Shown one piece after another: positions 56,680 through 64,000 of a DNA stretch of 64,000 nucleotides. The position numbers and the translations under genes are program-made. The notes below the pieces were generated by a model that saw nothing but the letters and a program-made list of their open reading frames with translations, did not search any database and was not told where the DNA came from. Positions within the stretch are counted from its first letter, which is position 1. The number at the start of each line of letters is the position of its first letter. The stretch is from Sipunculus nudus (lineage: Eukaryota; Annelida; Sipuncula; Golfingiida; Sipunculidae): NCBI GenBank assembly GCA_026874595.1, contig CM049317.1, forward strand, positions 25,262,401 through 25,326,400. Reading direction: 5' to 3'.

Positions 56680-58723
56680 GTATGAATTTTCGTTGTGTTT
56701 GATCTAAGTAATTACCCTATAGCTCGTCTTGCTACGAAAAAAGACCAACCAATGTTACACCATCCCTAATAATGTAGTTATCTTTAAAAAAATTAGTAGC
56801 GTATTTCAGCTGGAATCAAGTTTTTATTAAACAAATGTATAAAGTGATTTATTTATTTACATAAGAGATTAACCACCACTGCCAATTCTAATGCATGTAT
56901 ATGTATGGTGTATATATTTTAAACATTTCATATGTTTATCTTACATATGATATAGGTTGCTCCCAGTTGTGGCGTTATATCTTTATACGTGCACAGTCCC
57001 ATTATTTCAGGAAATATTATGTATTTGTTTGACTTAGTGAGTAATTAGATATAGCTGGTCCTAGCAGTTAAAACAAAACTATCAAAAGTATACTTAGTCG
57101 ACGCGGTCTGAATATACTGATATTTAGCAAACACGAATGTAAAAACTAGAGAAATAGATCATATGAATTAGAATTGAGTAGTAACAAGAGACTGGAACGC
57201 TCAATTTCATTAGTTCTTTCAACCAAGTTAAGTTTAATAACAATGTTACCCAATGCACTACAAATGTTAACAAGTATGTCTACACACAGTACAGCAAAGA
57301 GATACTCACATTACAGACAAGAGACAGATGCAGTGCTGCCAAGAGAAACATACAGTAAAGCCAAGAGACACACATAGCACACCATGCGACGCACTCATAG
57401 AACAGCCAAGAGACGCACTCACAGTTCTTTCTAGAGACATTCACATTACAGCCAAGAGACACACAGTGCTGCCAAGAGACACACACTCAATACAACCAAG
57501 ACACACACACAGAATACACTCAGGACAAACACACAAAGTACAGCCAAGCAAGAGACACACTCACAAAACAGCCAAAAGACACACACACAATACAGCCAAC
57601 GGACACACAAAGTACAGCCAAGGGACACCCACAGTGCTGCTAAGAGACACACAAATACTGTAAAGACAAAGTAAGGCGTGTTAATGAGTGCGCCAGGTTT
57701 TTATTGATTTTTTTTTGATAATTTCCGTTTAGACCTCCAGCTGGTTGATGTATACTGAAACTTCCTGAATATAGTAAATCCAGCTTGGATAGTACCGGAT
57801 TTCACAGGGCTCGTCTTATGTATTAGTATGACCAGATAAGCATCTGTATATATGTTGTGTGTATATCTCATCAAGGGCGTTGCCTGTGGGTAACAGGATT
57901 ATGTTAATTATTGTGTATGCACGGCTAGGACACAGAGAGCGGCACAGCGAGTGAACATGAGTTAACATTAATCTTCCACAGGAATATAACTTTTTGAATA
58001 GATGGTCAATGCCTCCGCGCGCTTCAGGCTATATGTAATTTCTTTTCTTTATCGTGTAATCGTGATCACCATTCAAATGTTGTTCACATAGCATTAAATT
58101 CAGACAAGGAACAAAATTTATTCTCGTTTCTTGTATACAAAAAGGGTAATAGTTTACACATGACCTGCTGCACATTAAATCAATTTATGAAACCTGTATT
58201 TTTTACTACAATTTTCCAAAATTTTGTAGGCCGACTGACAAGTATATATAATTGGTTTGCTGAGGGTAAGGCAATAATTACCGTTAAATGATCAATACAT
58301 AAAACTTGCTTTTACACAATTTAACACATACCATCACGACCCTAAATGGATAAGGCAAAACACACATAAATTTATTTAAATAGTTATACTGTTAGAAAAT
58401 AATTGTTCTGGACAAAACTATTTACTCCATTGTCAAAAGCATCAGCAAAACATCCAAACTCCATTAACTTCCCTGTATCATTCATAACCATAATAATCCA
58501 TATATTAACCATAATCAAATAGAGACAACCTATGTATTTAAAGTGTCATAAACGGACTGGTGACCCTGACAAATTTATACTGGATTGCAAAATATTTTCT
58601 CCCTAATGGAAGTCACAAACAATTCTTTTTCACCTAACTATTTTGATAGGTGTCCTAGTGATGTGGCAAGGTTTTTAGAACAGACAGTTATATAAATTCT
58701 ACAACATAATAATAATAATAAAT

Positions 58724-58756
<33 letters not shown>

Positions 58757-61700
58757 TATACTTATTATTATTACTACAATTATTATAATGACAGGTATGT
58801 TCTTAACAAGACTCATGCTCTCTATTGATTTGACACAGGTAAAATATTTTGCCTTTATAATGGAAGTCTCAGCTGGTCCACAGCGAGAGAGCTATGCGTA
58901 AAGAATGATGGTATTTTGGCCATCGACAAAGACCAAGTTACCCATTCAGTGCTGCTAAGCCTGGTGAAAAAGAAAATTGGGATGAACCATGCCTGGATCG
59001 GCGGCAAAGCTGTCTCTCTGTATTGGTCCTGGATTCTGCGTGAGTGATTTATATATTGTCTTAATTGCATCGGATATTTCGGGTACCTCCATAATGGACA
59101 CAACGTAAAGAAGTTTTTTCCTTCATTCTCTCTACATATTCTTTAAAGGATTAAATACTTATGTAAATTTCAACTAAAAATATAAAATACAAGGTTCTAT
59201 AATATAAAATATGCGTGTATTGTATATTATATTTCAGCTGACGGATCTGCCCAGAAAATGTATTTTCAGGGCTGTTATGAAGAATCTAATAAGACAGCTG
59301 TGAAGCAACACTGTGTAAATGTAGAAAATATTGCACAATGTGAGAAAAACTGTGATGTCTATGGCTACTATTCACTGCATAAGGTGAGCAAACAATGAGT
59401 ACAAAAAAAGGTAATAAAAATATTTCCTACTTTATTCACGAGTCAGTTCATAACCAGGCATTTTTTGAGGTGCATGTTTAAATGAAGTGAACTAAAGCTA
59501 TTGATGAGAATAGTTTACTAGTGACCAAGCTCTTAAAAATGGGGACCTTTCAAGTGTTTAAACTAAGTAAAACCAGAGGACCGATTCATTCATTTTTTTC
59601 TTACTAATCAGGACATATTTAGCATTCCATTTTTCTTTTGTTTGGTTTTTGTTAAGGCATCTTCTGCAAAATTGGCCATGTGTTGTTGTGGACGAAGTCT
59701 TGGTGATACTTATTCTGAACACTGCAGCAAGAATGGTTGTCTTAATGGGGCACATTTCTGTGGAACTCTCCTCTCAACTAGAGCCTGGTATGCCCTTGAC
59801 ACAAAATCAAGTAGGAAAATCTTTTCAAAATTTTATATGGACAAACATCATATGTAAAAATATGAAATAACTTTTTGTGTAAACATATAACATACTTTAT
59901 AAATGTAGCTTTGCATTGATCACTTAGTTTAACTAAGTGATACAAATCAGTATATTACATCATGGAATTAAAAAAAGATGAAGGGGTAATTGTAAGATAT
60001 AGTTTTCCTTTTTTTCTGACCGTAAAAAGTAATTCAGGTCATATCAAAGAAATATACCCTGTATAAATAGTATTCCACTGGATTTTCTGCTACGGTATTT
60101 TATTTTATAAGCATTATATCTTAAGCTATAGTTCAATATACAGCCGAATGTTTAATCCTAGTCTTATAATGTATAGAAGTTGTATAATGTATCCCTGTCA
60201 TATGATGTTTCTTACTTATAAATTTATCTTAGCTCTACCTATCATGTATCCCATATACCCAATTTTATACCAGAATAATGCATGCTAGTGCTGAACACAC
60301 GATCATCATTTTTGTGGGGTGATTACATATCTTATAAAATCTGATTTATTAAAGCCCCACTGATGCAATTGACATTATCCAAACCTACGTGTTTTCTTTC
60401 ATATCAGTTGAACCAGTAACCAGTTTAGGTAACCAAAACAAAACTTAAGGGTTCCCGCCGGTGTATAACTTTATGCAGAGATCTGCTTCAGATATTTGCT
60501 AAATTATGGTATTTTTAGCTTTTTAACGTTTGAAATAACTGCCTGAAATAATAATAAAACAATGCCATCTATCCAGTAAATAACAGGGCTAACCGAAAAA
60601 AATTACATTTTACATAAAAAATGTGACATTGTGTTAACTTGTAAAGTGAGCTGAAAACCATTGATTTCGCTGACGCTGAATGCATATGAGGGAATTTTTT
60701 ATTCTATGTATGTCAGGTTAATAACCGAACATTCGAATGGTTGCTATACTGGTTACAAACGAGCTCTTATGTAATAAAAGGGTAATCATTGTTTTGTTAA
60801 ACTTCCTGAATTCCGCACCGTTAATAACGAAATCCATGCAGAACCTTGTTTTAGGAATCTTGTTACTCGAATGAACAATAACATAAGTTGAAAATATGGC
60901 GTCAGACGGCGTCTGAAGGGATAATGGGTTATTTAATGGTCGTTTTTGAATACGTTTGACATAAAATATTTTATCTTTCATGATAAAACATTTAACAGAT
61001 CCAAAACACTAAATATAGCATATTCAAGCACAATTTTTTGATAACCCGATTATACCAAGCGACGTACACATCAATGAGGGTACTCATAACTGAAAGTTTA
61101 TTCCATTGTGAAACTGTACAATGACTGTGCTTATTTACCGGCGATGTGTTGTTTGTTTTATATCATAACAAATATTATAGAACACATTGATAGCACACAT
61201 GAATACCAGCAAAATAAATAGCCAAACAGAACATATCTTCACACTGTAGAAATGATCAAATGGACTATGTGGAAACCTCCTAGTATCAAGGACTACAACC
61301 AGTCGCTTTGTGGGTCGGTTTCACGGAACGAACAACGGAAACTGGTTATGGAGGTACATCCGTGTAATGAAGAGAAAAAGTCTGTTTGTGGTGGAGGTAA
61401 TGTAATTTATATACAGACCACATGTTTCAAAATATTTAAAAGAAATATACCTAAGTTTACAAATGTATATACCTCAGTACGGAGATTTTAACTAGATATA
61501 ATAATATAAAATGGTGATGTGACATTCAGTTTCAAGAACATTTTTGTGACCAATTTATTAGATAAAATGTTCGTGTTTATTGCGAACAGTACTCTGTCTA
61601 TTGGAAGGCACGTAGTAATCAGAGCAAATCATTTCATTATTATATAAATGTTGTTTTAGGTCGATACCATGGAAATATCTGCAAATTTGGTGAACTGTCC

Positions 61701-64000
61701 ACAGGAAATAAGACCTTCAGGAGATGCTTGAAAGTGGTGCACAGTACGAGAGCATGGGAACAAGCAACAGAAACATGTTCTTCTGTTATAGGCATGACAG
61801 GACAAAGAGACCAGTCACTGGTTATACCTTCCTCTGCGCATGTTTACGAGACACTAGAAAACCTTCTAAGATTAACGGCAGTTAATGTGAACTTTTGGAT
61901 TTCTGCAACCAATAATGTCTGGCGATGGTACAACCGTAAGACGAACAGTTCTCCTTCCACAAAAGCAACTATTTTTACTATATTTACATGTATTAATTAG
62001 TTATAATGACAGAACAATTATCAAATTTTCACGTAAATGAGATATCATTGCATCAGTAATTTTCATTCATGATAAATATCGATAAATTCACTAATATTTG
62101 AATAATAATATGGGGTTTAACATTTTGTATTATACAGCTGCAAGTGGTTTCATAATAGTTCATGATATTTCCTTCATAATATTAACCGTTAAAATACTTC
62201 AACATTAACACCTATATACACCGCCTCATTTCCCCCCTATGAGCCACATAGAGATATAGCCATAAACATATAGTAAACTTTTGTATATTCTACATGAAAG
62301 ACCAGGAAAGACATACTGTATCAGAAGACATAAAATCCAATAACTGGAAGGATAAGATTTCCAGACTCACACGTAGCGGTCGATGTCTTGCCGTCAACAG
62401 ACTAGGGGAGTGGCGAGCACAGCCCTGTAACGTAAACAGGGAGCAGATCCCAAAGTTGACACACTACATTTGTGAATGTAAGTTAAAATCTTACCTTATT
62501 TTTTTCTTATGAATGGCAGTACGCGCCTGAAGTGTGAGTGTTTATATGTATGCTTGTGTATGTCACAAGGGGCTGAAAAACGTCCAGGTGCGGAATTACG
62601 ATAGGATCAACCGGTTGGGTTTCACAAAGTCAGACGCACTGTCAGGGTGAAAATCCGCCACGTAAATGCAAGTGAAAATGTTTGTTGATGGTATTGAAAC
62701 GTCGAGAATGGAATCAAGTGTGTCCTGACTGGTTTCAGTTCTATATTTTCTGATTAAATTCTTAGAAAATTGACATTTTTGACAAAAGAGCATTGCCAGC
62801 GTCATGAATGAGAATTTCTTCAAGTGTATCCTGTTTTAAACTGGAAGTGGCAATCATCATATGGAATGGAACTAAACTGGTTTTCAAATGTAAAATATTG
62901 AATGGGCAAAATGCAAACAGAGCGAATTTCACCATATCTGAACCCATATGAAACATATTCGCCATGTGAAATGAATAGGAAACTTTTGAAATCAACACGT
63001 AATTAAGAAAAACTATAGGCTATTGTTATCGGCCAAATGGCTTGGGTATTGTTTTTGTCGCTGTTGGTTAGTTTCATGATTTGTTTTACAGTAATTTAAC
63101 TCGAATTGTTTTCGATTTTTGACAATATGTGATGTTTTGAACTAAAGGAAAATGTATTGAAGTTTGGGGGTAATTTTCATGGCAATATAATGGATTTGTT
63201 AAAGGGATTTCGTTACCATTAAGGTATAGGGCAATGTCATACACAAGTGTAAGGGAAATGTCATAACCATGTTCCCGTCTGCATAGGGAACTATTCACCC
63301 GCGAGCTCAGTATTGAGCGCCCATGAGCCAATATTGTTACATTTTGTTTTAACTTTGACAACACGCCGGCCAGGCACCCCGTGTTCATATGCAGATGTAC
63401 CGGCGGCATGTCACCAAGTGGCCTTGCGAAAATGAAACCTAAAGATCTGTTTCAATGTGCGCGTATATGCGTATGTGCGTGTATGCGTTTATCAGAACAA
63501 AACCCTTGCCCCCCCCGAAATGTTCGGATGAACGGCGCTTCACTGTTCATCTATTGCTAAAAGCAATATTCGAAAGTCTTAACAACAATTGTGAAGAAAA
63601 CAGAACTGCATTTCATAAAAAATGTGCTCCCTCGTAGGCATAAGAATAATTTAAAAAATGGTGATATTCCGAGGATATAGGATCAGTTTTAATTATAGAA
63701 AGGTTTTGTGACATCATATTGATGTTATTTCCTATAGCCGTACAAATAGTATTCAACAAAACTTTTCATTTAAAAACCTCTAGTTACATTAAAAGTGCGT
63801 TGTGAAAAAAATCAGCTCTATGGAGTATTGCCTAGGGAGTATTGTTTGCTTTGATCCGGTAAAATAAACATTTATTCTTATGGAAATTTAAAATAAATAA
63901 GTGCAATAAGTATTTTGGACAATCTAGGACTCTTTAAAGTCAATATTATATCAAATATAACAATGCCAAAGTATTGTTCTTCTATTTCAGTGGCTAGGAA
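56583..64000 (+). CDS. Secreted or membrane protein: signal peptide, C-type-lectin-like fold interrupted by WSC domain, second C-type-lectin-like domain (3' end outside window)
   Basis: Eight exons are visible: 56583-56679, 58839-59039, 59238-59383, 59657-59810, 61250-61396, 61660-61935, 62301-62477 and 63991 onward. All join in phase; every intron is phase 1 except the phase 0 one between the two WSC exons. Residues 1 to about 23 are a signal peptide (M-A-V-A-R then a Leu/Val core). Residues 34-100 look like the first half of a C-type lectin fold (C37, W45..A..C52, G-I-L-A-I, W-I-G-G at 85). Residues about 109-197 fit a WSC domain (G-C-Y at 111, paired Cys, C-C-C-G, F-C-G). Residues 200-249 supply W..W..P-P and closing Cys. 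Residues about 271-399 are a second lectin-like domain ending Y-I-C-E. No E-P-N or Q-P-D motif, so sugar binding is doubtful. WSC plus lectin domains also occur together in polycystin-1, but nothing here proves that identity. Confidence 0.82.
57275..57665. repeat. Degenerate tandem repeat of about 22-25 bp
   Basis: Units like ACAGCCAAGAGACACACAC, about sixteen in number, in intron 1 of the lectin/WSC gene. Long frames through it on both strands (57328 +, 57446 -) are artefacts. Confidence 0.7.
58705..58757. repeat. (TAA)n microsatellite
   Basis: Interrupted TAA run about 80 bp before exon 2 of the lectin/WSC gene. Confidence 0.85.
58839..59039 (+). CDS. Lectin/WSC gene exon 2 (first half of lectin-like domain 1)
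   Basis: Acceptor tgacacag|GT. C-L-Y-N-G-S-L-S-W-S-T-A-R-E-L-C-V-K-N and G-I-L-A-I-D, then H-A-W-I-G-G-K and Y-W-S-W. Donor CTGC|GTGAGT, phase 1. Confidence 0.85.
59238..59383 (+). CDS. Lectin/WSC gene exon 3 (WSC, first half)
   Basis: Acceptor atatttcag. Y-F-Q-G-C-Y-E-E-S then E-N-I-A-Q-C-E-K-N-C-D-V-Y-G-Y-Y, the GCY and C-x3-C features of WSC. Donor TAAG|GTGAGC, phase 0. Confidence 0.85.
59657..59810 (+). CDS. Lectin/WSC gene exon 4 (WSC, second half)
   Basis: Acceptor tttttgttaag. M-C-C-C-G-R-S-L-G-D-T-Y then C-S-K-N-G-C, F-C-G and A-W-Y-A-L-D, the C-x-C-G and C-G..Y pattern of WSC. Donor TCAA|GTAGGA, phase 1. Confidence 0.82.
59811..61249 (+). other. Intron 4 of the lectin/WSC gene, nothing recognised
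   Basis: AT-rich. The - strand frame at 60718-60981 has no coding support. Confidence 0.45.
61250..61396 (+). CDS. Lectin/WSC gene exon 5 (possible second half of lectin-like domain 1)
   Basis: Acceptor cactgtag. K-W-T-M-W-K-P-P-S-I-K-D-Y-N-Q-S-L-C-G-S, then V-H-P-C-N-E-E-K-K-S-V-C-G, resembling the W-x-W-x-P ... C ... C end of a C-type lectin fold. Phase 1 at both ends. Confidence 0.75.
61660..61935 (+). CDS. Lectin/WSC gene exon 6 (lectin-like domain 2, first half)
   Basis: Acceptor ttgttttag. C-L-K-V-V-H-S-T-R-A-W-E-Q-A-T-E-T-C then F-W-I-S-A-T and W-R-W-Y-N. Donor AACC|GTAAGA, phase 1. Confidence 0.83.
62301..62477 (+). CDS. Lectin/WSC gene exon 7 (lectin-like domain 2, second half)
   Basis: Acceptor acatgaaag, a weak one kept because phase and domain fit. 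R-S-G-R-C-L-A-V-N-R-L-G-E-W-R-A-Q-P-C and H-Y-I-C-E close the lectin fold. Donor GAAT|GTAAGT, phase 1. Confidence 0.78.
62478..63990 (+). other. Intron 7 of the lectin/WSC gene, nothing recognised
   Basis: No supported feature; the - strand frames at 62596-62998 and 63086-63409 show no family resemblance. Confidence 0.45.
63991..64000 (+). CDS. Lectin/WSC gene exon 8 (first bases)
   Basis: Acceptor tctatttcag at 63981-63990 in the right phase (split codon gives Leu, then Ala-Arg). The exon continues outside the window. Confidence 0.55.

Noticed and set aside
57328-57663. 111-codon Thr/His/Arg-rich frame
   Set aside because: Entirely within the ACAGCCAAGAGACAC tandem repeat in an intron.

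Overview
The window is eukaryotic nuclear DNA from an animal: AT-rich, intron-dominated and crowded with interspersed repeats. The repeat types (units full of AGGTCA/TGACCT, 'gtccgtccgtc' leaders, tRNA-derived SINEs, GGATCC-ended short elements) together with the protein sequences suggest a lophotrochozoan, most likely a bivalve mollusc. The species cannot be fixed from the sequence. Most open frames in the window are chance frames inside repeats; the real genes are made of short exons joined at GT-AG sites with matching phases. LAYOUT. (1) 1-8.4 kb, + strand: the last two exons of an acidic, Ser/Asp-rich, probably nuclear protein of unknown identity. The intron between them holds a 2.7 kb transposon-like element and a 3.7 kb satellite whose units switch strand twice. 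(2) 8.5-29.9 kb, - strand: a complete ten-exon gene for IGBP1/alpha4 (TAP42 family, PP2A-type phosphatase regulator), 349 codons spread over 20.6 kb. It meets gene 1 tail to tail, with the two poly(A) signals about 90 bp apart. Its introns hold an array of copies of one of its own splice acceptors, two large related repeats, a TTAA-flanked short element and a MITE touching a splice donor. (3) 30.3-37.5 kb, + strand: FMC1 (mitochondrial ATP synthase assembly factor), three exons, 107 codons, head to head with IGBP1. The whole bidirectional promoter with both first coding exons is tandemly duplicated (unit 1312 bp), apparently without divergence. (4) 38.4-42.5 kb: repeats only, including a SINE interrupted by a younger element with a 6-bp target duplication. 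(5) 43.4-46.3 kb, - strand: a complete three-exon, 231-codon protein with four EF-hand-like loops, two on each side of a Lys/Ser/Pro linker built of octapeptide repeats. (6) 46.3-56.5 kb: SINEs, short hairpin-ended elements, simple repeats and a possible promoter/5' exon near 50.9 kb. (7) 56.6-64.0 kb, + strand: the 5' part of a secreted or membrane protein with a signal peptide, a C-type-lectin-like fold interrupted by a WSC domain, then a second C-type-lectin-like domain; the gene runs off the window. HOW THE GENES RELATE. IGBP1 and FMC1 share one promoter region and are probably co-expressed housekeeping genes. The EF-hand and lectin/WSC genes show no functional link to them. The most notable finds are the duplicated bidirectional promoter, the minisatellite grown from an IGBP1 splice acceptor, several transposon ends lying against splice sites, and the phase-1 WSC module lying between two parts of a lectin-like domain. 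Identity statements rest on reading the sequence and remembered family features; no database search was run.
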